A stretch of 64,000 nucleotides of DNA, taken from contig NZ_JAUSST010000011.1 in assembly GCF_030812415.1 (NCBI RefSeq), forward strand, positions 27,946 through 91,945, read 5' to 3'. This DNA comes from Paenibacillus harenae. GTDB taxonomy: Bacteria; Bacillota; Bacilli; Paenibacillales; Paenibacillaceae. The translations under genes and the position numbers were made by a program. Numbering within the stretch: position 1 is the first letter of the stretch; every line of letters starts with the position of its first letter. Shown here piece by piece: positions 50,918-58,809 of this stretch. The notes beneath the pieces are model-generated. The model did no database searches and was not told where the DNA came from. It saw only the letters and a list, made by a program, of their open reading frames with translations.

Positions 50918-51697
50918 GTGAATATGAATCCATCCCGTCGTCCATTGGCTAAGTTAAGCCAGTTCGGCATCACATCCATACATAGACGCCAACCTTTAAT
51001 GGTGGCTTGGTGGTCGGCTGCTTTTCCCGGTTTCGGCCACTTTTTGCTGAATCATTATCTGAGAGCGACGTTTCTTACCTTATCGGAGGTTATCTTTAAT
51101 ACGCTTTCCCATATCAACGAGGCGATTGTTTTAAGTTTTTGCGGACGTTTCGCTCAGGCTAAGGCGATTTTAGAACCCCGATGGATTCTCGGATATATCA
51201 TTATTTATCTTATAGCGATGTGGGACAGCTATCGTTTAGCCATATATCAGAATAAGCTTTGCTATTTGGCCGAATTTGAAAAAGAACCACTTCCTAACCT
51301 GCACTTTTATACTTCCGAAATTCAATACCTCCAGCCCAAAAACCCGCTGGTGGCCTCGATGTTTTCGCTGTTTTTTCCGGGTTTTGGGCAACTTTATAAT
51401 CATCGGATCGGTCTTGCCTTTTATGCGATTTCTTGGTGGTGGCTTTATATATCGCTGTCGCATGTTCATGAGTCGCTTATTTATATTCTGACCGGGCGGA
51501 TAATGGATTCCATCCCCGTTTTGCGGCCGCATTGGTTGATGTTTATGCCCTCCGTGATAGGCGGATCTATCTATCATGCTTACATCAATGCGAAAGAGCA
51601 TAATCAACTTTACAGTCGGGAGCAGCGCCAATATTTGATTCAACGGTATAGCTCCTCGTCTGTTCGAATTTTCGGTAAATCGGGTGGAGACGCATGA
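50918..51697 (+). CDS. Membrane protein with two homologous halves, germination locus 3
   Basis: The protein has 259 residues. Two similar blocks are seen: AAFPGFGHFLLNHYLRATFL...HINEAIVLSFCGRF...ILEPRW (about 33-90) and LFFPGFGQLYNHRIGLAFYA...HVHESLIYILTGRI...VLRPHW (about 140-205). Each has the PGFG(Q/H)LxNH segment of TM2-like small membrane domains followed by a second helix. Start is GTG with AAAGGAG eight bases upstream. It overlaps the next gene by four bases (ATGA). Function unknown; its place in a run with a germination permease suggests a role in spore germination or its control (inference). Confidence 0.72.
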   Translation: MNMNPSRRPLAKLSQFGITSIHRRQPLMVAWWSAAFPGFGHFLLNHYLRATFLTLSEVIFNTLSHINEAIVLSFCGRFAQAKAILEPRWILGYIIIYLIAMWDSYRLAIYQNKLCYLAEFEKEPLPNLHFYTSEIQYLQPKNPLVASMFSLFFPGFGQLYNHRIGLAFYAISWWWLYISLSHVHESLIYILTGRIMDSIPVLRPHWLMFMPSVIGGSIYHAYINAKEHNQLYSREQRQYLIQRYSSSSVRIFGKSGGDA

Positions 51698-52155
51698 TTA
51701 TAATCGGTACTTTCCGGCACTCGATCGAGCTCGAGCAAGCACTAGTCATGCTAGAAAAAATAGGAGTTTCTCCAAATCGCCTTCTCGTCGTCTGTATGGA
51801 TAGTGATTCCAACGATTTTTCTTCAAATAAAAAAAATATAGACGAGGGCTCGTATTCCAAAAGTATAGAAGTCGGCATGGCATGCGCTACGGCATTGTCA
51901 GTCGTTGGAACAAGCGTTGGATTCATTTTAACTTGGGGACCGATTATATGGGGGTTGCTTGCTTCCATTATCGGTTTCTGCTTAGGATTCGGAATAACCG
52001 CTATTATTCAAAGGCCAATTACGCGGCGTTTAAAGAAAAAACCGGAAGTTACGGTCATTGTGCAATGTCATGCCGATCAATCCGATCAAATACGGGAAGC
52101 GATGCGGACGAATCATGCATTATCGATCGGCTTTGCCCATGCCTCGGCGGAATAG
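51694..52155 (+). CDS. Small membrane protein with flanking ferredoxin-like segments, germination locus 3
   Basis: The protein has 153 residues. The N-terminus (IIIGTFRHSIELEQALVMLE) and C-terminus (VTVIVQCHADQSDQIREAMR) both look like alpha/beta ferredoxin-like half-domains; between them are two membrane helices with a glycine-rich hairpin (about 60-108). This layout resembles general-stress 17M/DUF1269-like proteins with a glycine-zipper membrane hairpin. Start overlaps the previous stop (ATGA), and the GerB-type gene begins 41 bp later. Confidence 0.7.
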   Translation: MIIIGTFRHSIELEQALVMLEKIGVSPNRLLVVCMDSDSNDFSSNKKNIDEGSYSKSIEVGMACATALSVVGTSVGFILTWGPIIWGLLASIIGFCLGFGITAIIQRPITRRLKKKPEVTVIVQCHADQSDQIREAMRTNHALSIGFAHASAE

Positions 52156-52196
52156 CGGAAATACAGCGAAAGCAAGACACAATTCGAGAGGTTGCT

Positions 52197-53282
52197 ATGA
52201 ATAAAATAACCGTCTATCAGTTATTCGCGATTACTTTCATTTTCCAATTAGGCACAACTATTATATTCGGTTTCGGAGGCTCGGCCGGCCGCGATGCGTG
52301 GATTGGCGAACTTATTTCCTGTTGTCTGGGTATACTCATTGTAATGATCTATATCGCTTTAATGCGGATGAATCCGGGACTAACCCTTGTCCAATGGTTT
52401 CCGTCACAATTCGGGCGTTGGATCGGGAAGCCTCTTGCGTTTCTCTACCCTCTTATGTTTTTATATTCTGTTGGTCGGATTATTGCGGATATTAGAGATA
52501 TGGTTTCAACAACCGTATTGCCTAACACCCCGCTTCTCGTCATCTCAGGACTATTTGCCATCATCATTGCTTACTGTGTATATGGCGGGACTGTAATCGT
52601 TGCCCGACTGGGAGAAATGATCCTCCCCATCGTATTGCTCATGTTTTTTATCGAGATCATTCTTCTGGGCGGCTCCGGCGTCTTGCATATCAATAATTTA
52701 CTGCCGGTTTTGGAAAAAGGGTGGGAGCCTGTCTGGAAGGTTGTATATCCATCAGGCATCACTCAATCGTTCGGGGAAACGCTCGTTCTTGCCATGTTCT
52801 GGCCGGAGACCAAACGCCCCGAGAAAGTGATGAAGGTTACACTTCTCGCCACTATTTTATCGGGAAGCATGGTAACCCTCTTTGATGTATTGGCAATTTT
52901 AGTATTTGGAGATATGTTTTCGAGTTTTCTGTATCCTCTTTACACCTTGCTGAGTTTGATCAGTATCGGACATTTCATTGAAAACCTGCAGATGTTCGGC
53001 GTACTCTATTTATTGATGACGGCACTTTTAAAAAGCGTCGTTTACATGCTCGCAGCCGTAAAAGGGATTCAGCAACTAACGAATATGAAGGGTTCCCGCG
53101 TTTTGGTCATCCCGGCATGCGCCATCTCGCTATTCCTTGGAATGACCATGTCCCAAAACATTGCCGAGCATATTTATCGTCACCACTTTGAATTGTTGGT
53201 GCCTTATGTGTGGGTACCCTTGCTCTTCGTCTTACCCGCGATCCTTCTCCTCGTGACTTGGTTGCGGCAGTTGAAGAAATAA
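52197..53282 (+). CDS. Germinant receptor permease-like subunit B (GerAB/ArcD/ProY family), locus 3
   Basis: The protein has 361 residues and about ten helices, starting NKITVYQLFAITFIFQLGTT with AGRDAWIGELIS after helix 1 and GWEPVWKVVYPSGITQSFGE in the middle. The ATG at 52197 follows GAGAGG by five bases; longer frames are not supported. Unlike the other loci, this B gene is on the opposite strand from its A and C partners and converges on the C gene with four bases between stops. Confidence 0.9.
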   Translation: MNKITVYQLFAITFIFQLGTTIIFGFGGSAGRDAWIGELISCCLGILIVMIYIALMRMNPGLTLVQWFPSQFGRWIGKPLAFLYPLMFLYSVGRIIADIRDMVSTTVLPNTPLLVISGLFAIIIAYCVYGGTVIVARLGEMILPIVLLMFFIEIILLGGSGVLHINNLLPVLEKGWEPVWKVVYPSGITQSFGETLVLAMFWPETKRPEKVMKVTLLATILSGSMVTLFDVLAILVFGDMFSSFLYPLYTLLSLISIGHFIENLQMFGVLYLLMTALLKSVVYMLAAVKGIQQLTNMKGSRVLVIPACAISLFLGMTMSQNIAEHIYRHHFELLVPYVWVPLLFVLPAILLLVTWLRQLKK

Positions 53283-53286
53283 ATCT

Positions 53287-54504
53287 TCATTTCTCAATCT
53301 CGGTTGGGTTCAAATGCAAGGATGGACCCGTTACTCCCATTTGCCGAACCGTCAATTCCGCGTTCACGGAAATCTCGGCTTCCCGAAACTCCGTTACCCA
53401 GTTTTTCCTTATAGATTTCCAAAAGGGCAAATTTTTTCTTCGAAGGGCATCGCTAAATCCGAACACATCCGTTCCGTATTTTTTTTGCACTTTGGTAATC
53501 GTTCGAAGTGCGTTATCTTCAATCTGTTTTTTCAGTGCGTTTTGCAGAATAGTAATATTTTTCGTTTGCGTAAGATCCAGATTAGTGTTGTTTTCGCGAA
53601 TCGCTCCTTGTCCCTTTAACGTAATAACGAATTTTAATTTGTCCCCTTGGATAACCGGTTGAATCTTATTGCCTAGCTTGTTGACATCTATACTGACGTT
53701 GCCATTCTCTTGCGGAATCGCTGCCGATATCGTCAGCTTATTTAAGTTCCCGGCAACCCATCGCATGGACCGACCTTCCTCTACATTCAAAAATCCAACC
53801 AATTTCAAATCTTTATTGAGAATTCCAGGTCCTGCGATTCGGAATCCTTCCGCATTGGATGGATCCTTCTGTTTTTCTTTATCTTGGGAGGAAGAGTTCA
53901 TACCGATCGCAACCGAGGGTACGATCGGACATGCTCCTTCGCTGGTCGCGGCGAGCAAAAAATTTAAGAGCCCCATCTCCATGAGTGTTCCGACCTGGTT
54001 GAATTCCCCTAGAACCCCTAGGCCGGGAATCGTTTCTAATGGATACGGTATTTTTAAGAATTCCTTTGCGGTGCTCCCCCTGACGATAAATATATCGGTT
54101 CGCAGCTTGAGGTTCGGATCTCGGGTGTAGGTATCGAATACCTCCTTAATTCCTTGTCTTGCCATGGATTCCCCAATCACGATGACTCGCCGATGACCGC
54201 GAAACACTTTCCTGGAAAGCTTAGTCTGCATCCGCTGTACCGCATCGAGCGTATTCATCCCATCACTCGATACGACGAAATAAGGCTTCTCCTTGTTTGC
54301 TCCGCCTGCGCTACTGCCCTGACTGCCGCTTATATTCGACGGGATGATTGCCTGAGCGCTGATCATGACCTTCTTGTTCGGGGCTTTGTCGATTCCCCAA
54401 GCGAGTTCAATGGCAAGATTGTTGACTTCCGAACTGTCCCAACAGCCCGATATGAAAAATAAGGAAAAAATCAAACAGAAACTAACGCACCGTTTCCTAG
54501 TCAT
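53287..54504 (-). CDS. Ger(x)C family germinant receptor lipoprotein (subunit C), locus 3
   Basis: The protein has 405 residues. The lipobox is LFFISGCWDSSEVNNLAIEL (CWD variant of the family CWN motif). The middle holds LSRKVFRGHRRVIVIGESMA and the C-terminal domain LRRKNLPFWKSIRKNW. The ATG overlaps the A gene by eight bases, so A and C are coupled. No B gene follows on this strand; the convergent permease at 52197-53282 is the obvious partner. Confidence 0.92.
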   Translation of the reverse strand: MTRKRCVSFCLIFSLFFISGCWDSSEVNNLAIELAWGIDKAPNKKVMISAQAIIPSNISGSQGSSAGGANKEKPYFVVSSDGMNTLDAVQRMQTKLSRKVFRGHRRVIVIGESMARQGIKEVFDTYTRDPNLKLRTDIFIVRGSTAKEFLKIPYPLETIPGLGVLGEFNQVGTLMEMGLLNFLLAATSEGACPIVPSVAIGMNSSSQDKEKQKDPSNAEGFRIAGPGILNKDLKLVGFLNVEEGRSMRWVAGNLNKLTISAAIPQENGNVSIDVNKLGNKIQPVIQGDKLKFVITLKGQGAIRENNTNLDLTQTKNITILQNALKKQIEDNALRTITKVQKKYGTDVFGFSDALRRKNLPFWKSIRKNWVTEFREAEISVNAELTVRQMGVTGPSLHLNPTEIEK

Positions 54505-56092
54505 TCGGCTTCTCTCCTCGTTTAGGACTTGGTTGTTGGCCTTCCGGGATCCGCTTCTTATTTCTGCCGGAGAAGAAAGCAGGGCGGTTATTCATACTCC
54601 ATCTGGGAGCGCGTATGAATACATCCTTCAGGTCTGGAGGGATTTGCGGAGCTACCGGACTCATATACGGAACTCCAAACGACTGTAAACCAAGAAGATG
54701 TATGATCATGATAAGCAATCCGCTCGCTATCCCGTATAATCCTAACATTCCGGCTAATACCAACATCGGAAAACGAAGCAGCCGGTATGCAGCCCCGAAA
54801 TTATATCGCGGAATGGCAAACGATGCGATCCCGGTCGTCGCTACGACAATGACGACAGGGGCAGATACGATGCCCGCTTGCACGGCGGCTTGCCCAATGA
54901 CCAACGCTCCCACGATGCTGACGGCCGAACCAACAGCTTTAGGCATACGAATTCCCGCCTCCCGGAGGCCCTCGAACATAAACTCCATCAACAATGTCTC
55001 GACAAACGTCGGAAACGGGACCCCTTCCCTGGAATTAGCGATACTGATGAGCAGGTTCGTGGGAATGAGCTGTTGATGATACGTTGAAAGCGCGACGTAA
55101 ATGGACGGAAGCAACAGTGCGATATTTAATAAAGAGTAACGAACGAACCGAACAAAGGTCGTATAGATGGAGCGTTCGTAATAATCCTCTACCGCCTGCA
55201 AGCCCGTCCAAAATGTCATTGGAAGGATCAACGCGAATGGGGTGTTATCGACGATAATCGCGACTTTTCCTTCAAGCAGACTGGCGCATACGATATCGGG
55301 GCGTTCGGTATTTTGAATTTGGGGGAAAGGAGACCAAGGGGTATCTTCAATAAACTCTTCGATAAAACCCGATTCCAGCACCCCGTCAATTTGAATTTGT
55401 TCGATTCTTTTTCGGACTTCCGCCAAGATCGCATTCGATACAATCCCGTCAATGTATACGAGTCCGATATCGGTCTGAGAAACCCGGCCAACCGTAATCG
55501 ATTCGATTTTTAGCTTTGGACTGTGGATTCTTCTGCGTATTAAGCTTGTATTGATTCGCAACGTTTCCGTAAATCCGTCCCTGGGCCCTCGGACGGAAAC
55601 TTCGGCTTCCGGCTCTGCAACATTTCGTTTTTCGAATCCTTTGAGGTCTGCGATCAAAGCTTTGTTTTCTCCGTCGACCAATAGGACGACGTTCGCCTTC
55701 AGAATCCCATCGGATACATCGTCAAATGTAGAGACCGTTTGAACTTGCGAGATGGCAACCAGTTGCTCTTGGATGATCTGTCCTGAGACAGGATCACCAT
55801 TAAATTCACGGGAAGTTCCATCAAATAGGAGCCGCGCTAACACAACTTTATCCAACGTTTTTGTATCGATTAAACCATCGGTGTAAACCAAGAGTACTTT
55901 GGGGTTGCTGCTGATTGGACGAAATACGATATCGGAGCAAGCTTGAAAAGTTTCTCTAAGCATCTTCTCGTTAACGGCGAGATCTGTGCTTAATTCAACA
56001 TTTTGATCATCAGGTAGCGAGAGGTTTGGCGATTCCAGCTCGTTCGAGCTAGTGTTACGATTCGAAAGTTTACGACTCTTGATCCGCAGCAA
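54497..56092 (-). CDS. Spore germinant receptor subunit A (GerA family), locus 3
   Basis: The protein has 531 residues from a TTG start with AAGGAGGGA seven bases upstream. Motifs: SVRGPRDGFTETLRINTSLI, VLESGFIEEFIEDTPWSPFP, membrane loop NSREGVPFPTFVETLLMEFMF and GLREAGIRMPKAVGSAVSIV. The N-terminal 45 residues are Ser/Asn-rich and variable. It forms an A-C pair on the minus strand facing the B gene on the plus strand. Confidence 0.92.
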   Translation of the reverse strand: MLRIKSRKLSNRNTSSNELESPNLSLPDDQNVELSTDLAVNEKMLRETFQACSDIVFRPISSNPKVLLVYTDGLIDTKTLDKVVLARLLFDGTSREFNGDPVSGQIIQEQLVAISQVQTVSTFDDVSDGILKANVVLLVDGENKALIADLKGFEKRNVAEPEAEVSVRGPRDGFTETLRINTSLIRRRIHSPKLKIESITVGRVSQTDIGLVYIDGIVSNAILAEVRKRIEQIQIDGVLESGFIEEFIEDTPWSPFPQIQNTERPDIVCASLLEGKVAIIVDNTPFALILPMTFWTGLQAVEDYYERSIYTTFVRFVRYSLLNIALLLPSIYVALSTYHQQLIPTNLLISIANSREGVPFPTFVETLLMEFMFEGLREAGIRMPKAVGSAVSIVGALVIGQAAVQAGIVSAPVVIVVATTGIASFAIPRYNFGAAYRLLRFPMLVLAGMLGLYGIASGLLIMIIHLLGLQSFGVPYMSPVAPQIPPDLKDVFIRAPRWSMNNRPAFFSGRNKKRIPEGQQPSPKRGEKPND

Positions 56093-56210
56093 ACGTATCT
56101 CCCTCCTTCAATTAATTAAGCGATGCTTCCAGTTGAGTAGTATATCCAAAAGCTCCAAGATTAATGAAAAGGAGACTACTGCATGCACCTGGTACAGTTT
56201 TTATTTCCAG

Positions 56211-56241
56211 TTGAAACAAGAACGCATGTTTGGTATATAAT
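56211..56241 (+). promoter_or_regulatory. Promoter of the WYL-like small operon
   Basis: TTGAAA (56211-56216) with TATATA at 17 bp (56234-56239) or TATAAT at 19 bp (56236-56241), 32 bases before the start codon at 56273. Confidence 0.5.
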
Positions 56242-56272
56242 AAGAATATATGTTCCTATAGGTGGTGTTCGC

Positions 56273-56464
56273 ATGAAGGAGTATCTCGGTAAAACAGTTG
56301 AGCTAATCTATATTGACCGTCACCGGGAAGTTACATTTCGCATGGTACGGGTGTTGTCTATTCGAGACGGAATGATGAAGGCATTTTGCTTTACGGCAAA
56401 CGCCCCTCGTGTGTTCAAGGCTGAGAATATCGTGGATTTAGAGTTGGTGAAGCATGTTATCTGA
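56273..56464 (+). CDS. Mini protein resembling a WYL-type beta domain
   Basis: The protein has 63 residues. The pattern KTVELIYIDRHREVTFRMVR followed by VLSIRDGMMKAFCFTANAPRVFKAENIVDLEL resembles the strand arrangement and the ending (R.F....I..LE) of WYL domains, but without any DNA-binding part. AGGTGG lies seven bases upstream of the ATG and a promoter is visible. The next gene overlaps its end by 11 bases, so the two are coupled. Confidence 0.62.
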   Translation: MKEYLGKTVELIYIDRHREVTFRMVRVLSIRDGMMKAFCFTANAPRVFKAENIVDLELVKHVI

Positions 56465-56687
56465 TAATGCCCGCAAGGTGTTACTTGTCATTTGGAACGA
56501 TAAGAGAAACGCTCCCTTTCGAATGGATCCCAGATACCTCACTTTTATCCGATTGCGCTCGCAGAGAACAGAGGCGGGAATAAAAGTGGCTGTCAACGAG
56601 CTTGTAAAGATGGGATATTTATTGTGGGACAAAAAGGAGAATTCATTCCGGGTGTTGTACAGCCGAGAGGACGAGAAACCCATATAG
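56454..56687 (+). CDS. Small protein, possible winged-helix type
   Basis: The protein has 77 residues, soluble and basic. The pattern NARKVLLVIWNDKRNAPFRM, then helical AGIKVAVNELVKMGYLLWDK and a terminal strand pair (NSFRVLYSRED), fits a small winged helix, with helix-turn-helix in the middle and a wing at the end. It overlaps the WYL-like mini gene by 11 bases. Together they could represent the two parts of a WYL regulator encoded separately (inference). Confidence 0.55.
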   Translation: MLSDNARKVLLVIWNDKRNAPFRMDPRYLTFIRLRSQRTEAGIKVAVNELVKMGYLLWDKKENSFRVLYSREDEKPI

Positions 56688-57071
56688 ACGCAAACAACCC
56701 CAGGTTGGATGAGCATCCTGGGTTCGGGGTTCATAAACTCCTGTAATTAATCCGTCAACGGTTTATCCGATTTGCTTCTCGATCCGGGCGGCTTTAAGAA
56801 GATTCAGCTCCGCCTGACTCTGCCGGACGATTTCGACCACAACCAGGTTGCCGCAGCAAGCACTGCAAATTTCAAGACAATCCATGCGGGTGCCAGAAAG
56901 GCCGGGGGCTGGTGATGTTCAACCTTTCGCAATGATGAGCTCCAACTTACAGGAAAATATAAACGGGTTGAAAGCTTGCTGAAAGAAAGCAGCCCGCATA
57001 GCAAAAAAAAAAGGCAGCCATTCGCCGAGGCTGCCTTTTCTTCAAGAATATGAAGCTGCAGTCTATTGCTT
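56688..57071. other. Intergenic region with a possible 40-residue cysteine peptide (56763-56885, minus)
   Basis: A 384-bp gap. It holds a hairpin at 56694-56733 (AACCCCAGG / CCTGGGTTCGGGGTT) that may end the WYL-like operon. On the minus strand an ATG at 56885 opens 40 codons, MDCLEICSACCGNLVVVE followed by a helical tail ending IEKQIG, with four cysteines. It has no good binding site, so it may be chance or the end of a decayed gene. Confidence 0.35.
57003..57039 (-). terminator. Intrinsic terminator of the CotD-like gene
   Basis: AAAAGGCAGCC / GGCTGCCTTTT stem followed by T10 on the minus strand. Confidence 0.85.
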
Positions 57072-57359
57072 CTACCGTTTCTTCGAGGAGACTTTAGCGT
57101 GTTTTCTTCGTTTCGCGCTTGAAACCATCACATTTTTCTCCGTATGCGTATAGATGTGCTTATAGACAGGACAGCAATGATGTTGCTTAACGGTTTCGAT
57201 ATTTTGAACGACATTCACAAGCTGCGGATGGTAGTAGTTCTCGTATTGCGTAATTGGAGGATCATAGATCGTCTGCGTCGGACAATCGGGACAAAACTCA
57301 GCGTCAGTAACGCCGGCTACATTACCCATGCCATAATAATTATTACGGTTCACAGTCAT
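57072..57359 (-). CDS. CotD-like spore coat protein
   Basis: The protein has 95 residues. Features of CotD-type inner coat proteins are visible: a Cys/Pro N-terminal part (EFCPDCPTQTIYDPP), a Tyr/His-rich middle (YENYYHPQLVNVVQNIE), VKQHHCCPVYKHIY near 60-75 and a very basic end (SAKRRKHAKVSSKKR). Coat proteins of this group are cross-linked into the spore coat late in sporulation. GAAGGGGATA precedes the ATG. AATACAATA about 30 bases upstream is one mismatch from a SigK -10 box. Confidence 0.75.
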   Translation of the reverse strand: MTVNRNNYYGMGNVAGVTDAEFCPDCPTQTIYDPPITQYENYYHPQLVNVVQNIETVKQHHCCPVYKHIYTHTEKNVMVSSAKRRKHAKVSSKKR

Positions 57360-57533
57360 TATCCCCTTCCTGGAATTGGATTACACTTTATTGTATTCGC
57401 AAAGAGTCAATGAGACTGTATGTTTGACATGGAAGGCGATCGCCTCCAATCATTTTGAACCGTGCAGCTCATGTCATTTAAAATCGGTCATTTGTCTCCC
57501 TAGTAAATGCCCAATCAATCATTAACAAAAGCA

Positions 57534-57542
57534 CATATCTTA
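57534..57542 (+). promoter_or_regulatory. Possible SigK/SigE -10 box of the YjcZ-like gene
   Basis: CATATCTTA fits the CATAnnnTA pattern of mother-cell sigma factors, 31 bases before the start codon. A matching -35 is not clear. Confidence 0.35.
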
Positions 57543-57572
57543 AAGTGTACTCAAAAAACAGGAGGTGCTGTA

Positions 57573-57740
57573 ATGTCCGGATTTGGCGGTCATAACAATA
57601 TCGGAGTGATCTTGGTACTTTTTATTCTATTGGTAATTATCGCATGCAGCTGTGGCATCTTTAACGGTGTAGGCGGCTACGGCGGCAGCTGCGGCAAAGT
57701 AGGCGGAGTAGGAACAGGCGGTTACGGTAAAGGCTACTAA
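57573..57740 (+). CDS. YjcZ family sporulation protein
   Basis: The protein has 55 residues: MSGFGGHNNIG, one hydrophobic helix ending IIACSCGIF, then a Gly/Tyr-rich tail (GGYGGSCGKVGGVGTGGYGK). This is the standard layout of the small YjcZ/YhfH-type spore membrane proteins. AGGAGGTGCTGTA immediately precedes the ATG. A longer frame to 57507 is rejected because it lacks a binding site. Confidence 0.85.
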   Translation: MSGFGGHNNIGVILVLFILLVIIACSCGIFNGVGGYGGSCGKVGGVGTGGYGKGY

Positions 57741-57782
57741 GCAGCAAATCGATCGAAAACTCGTAGCTTCACAATGAATGAA

Positions 57783-57811
57783 TAGGACCCATTTTATGGG
57801 TCTTATTTTTG
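57783..57811 (+). terminator. Intrinsic terminator of the YjcZ-like gene
   Basis: GACCCAT/ATGGGTC stem followed by TTATTTTT. Confidence 0.7.
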
Positions 57812-57964
57812 TTTTCACAATTAAAAAAGTAAGTCCCCGCTATCTATTCCTGACTGACTTGAACACTCTTCCAAAATGGGTAACGCTGCCGAAGCCAACC
57901 TTCTTGGCAATCAGGTTGACTTTCATGGGCGATTGCTCCGTAAGCTTCTTGTTGTCGCATAAGG

Positions 57965-58363
57965 TTATTTCCTCGACATCATTGTAAAATGCTTGGCCAG
58001 GAAAAGCAGCGTATACGGCATATCGTTTTTGATCCAAGCTACGATCGTACCGATCAAGGCGGAGGAGCCATACCATATCGCTATATCTTTTGGAACACCC
58101 GACCTTGTATGCAAGGAATCGCTCCCCGTTTTGTCGACCCGCAACGCAATCATCTCCGACAACATCTTTAGCAAACGTTCCGTGAAGATCGGCGTTCGTC
58201 TCGAACCGAGAATGATTTTATAAAATTTGGCGTTTTCGGCAATAGGCTCGAGCAAGCTTACCAACATCAATGAATCGATCTCTTCTATGGAATCGTCATT
58301 TTCCGGCAATCGATTGAGTACGGTCCGAATGTCTTCTTCCATTTCATCCGCCAACTTCTCCAA
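57965..58363 (-). pseudogene. TetR-type regulator C-terminal domain without DNA-binding domain
   Basis: The 132-codon frame matches the ligand/dimerisation half of YfiR-type TetR regulators: FYKIILGSRRTPIFTERLLK, PKDIAIWYGSSALIGTIVAW and NDMPYTLLFLAKH near the end. The N-terminal helix-turn-helix is absent: upstream the frame meets a TGA within 15 codons and then a terminator hairpin. The frame start is a TTG without a good binding site. It is best read as a 5'-truncated remnant; a shortened functional protein is less likely. Confidence 0.6.
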
Positions 58364-58430
58364 CCGACGGGGATCCTCAACCGCCGTTGAAAAAGGCCAT
58401 CCTCAAAGAAGCCTAATAATGTATACCAAT

Positions 58431-58474
58431 AAAATAAGACTACTTCCTTATTTGAAGGAATGTAGTCTTATTTT
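58431..58474. terminator. Bidirectional hairpin terminator
   Basis: AAAATAAGACTAC.TTCCTT (58431-58449) pairs with AAGGAA.GTAGTCTTATTTT (58455-58474), symmetrical with A/T flanks. On the minus strand it ends the 80-residue gene stopping at 58498. Confidence 0.8.
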
Positions 58475-58497
58475 CATCCTTGAATTTCCAAGTCTTC

Positions 58498-58740
58498 TTA
58501 AGGCTCATAGTCCGGTGGATACTCGCGAGGCAATTCGTCATGTAATTCCTTATTTTCATAACCGAAAGGATTCGCTACGCGTTGATCTTCACGCCAAGGC
58601 GTACTTTTACCGATATCTTCCGTTAGAAGGGTTGATCCGTAAGGACCTTCAGGAAATTCTTCCGCAGTCAATTCATTTCTCTGTGATTCAACGGTTGCAA
58701 GTTCGGAATGGCTTTCATTTTTTTCACGTTTGTTTTTCAT
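58498..58740 (-). CDS. Small acidic hydrophilic protein, unknown
   Basis: The protein has 80 residues with no hydrophobic segment, rich in Glu, Asn and Pro: KNKREKNESHSELATVESQR, then EEFPEGPYGSTLLTEDIGKS and an ending ELPREYPPDYEP. It looks disordered, like many small spore or stress proteins of Bacillales. GAGGGGGAG directly precedes the ATG and a strong terminator follows, so it is a real gene. It lies just downstream of germination locus 4 (70-bp gap). Confidence 0.7.
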   Translation of the reverse strand: MKNKREKNESHSELATVESQRNELTAEEFPEGPYGSTLLTEDIGKSTPWREDQRVANPFGYENKELHDELPREYPPDYEP

Positions 58741-58809
58741 GATACTCCCCCTCTCTTCTGATTTAGTTATTATCTGCATCCGCCTCGTAATTATCCGAAA
58801 TTAGAACTT

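Noticed and set aside
53210..54688. Plus-strand frames opposite the locus 3 A and C genes
   Set aside because: Shadows of well-supported Ger(x)C and GerA genes.
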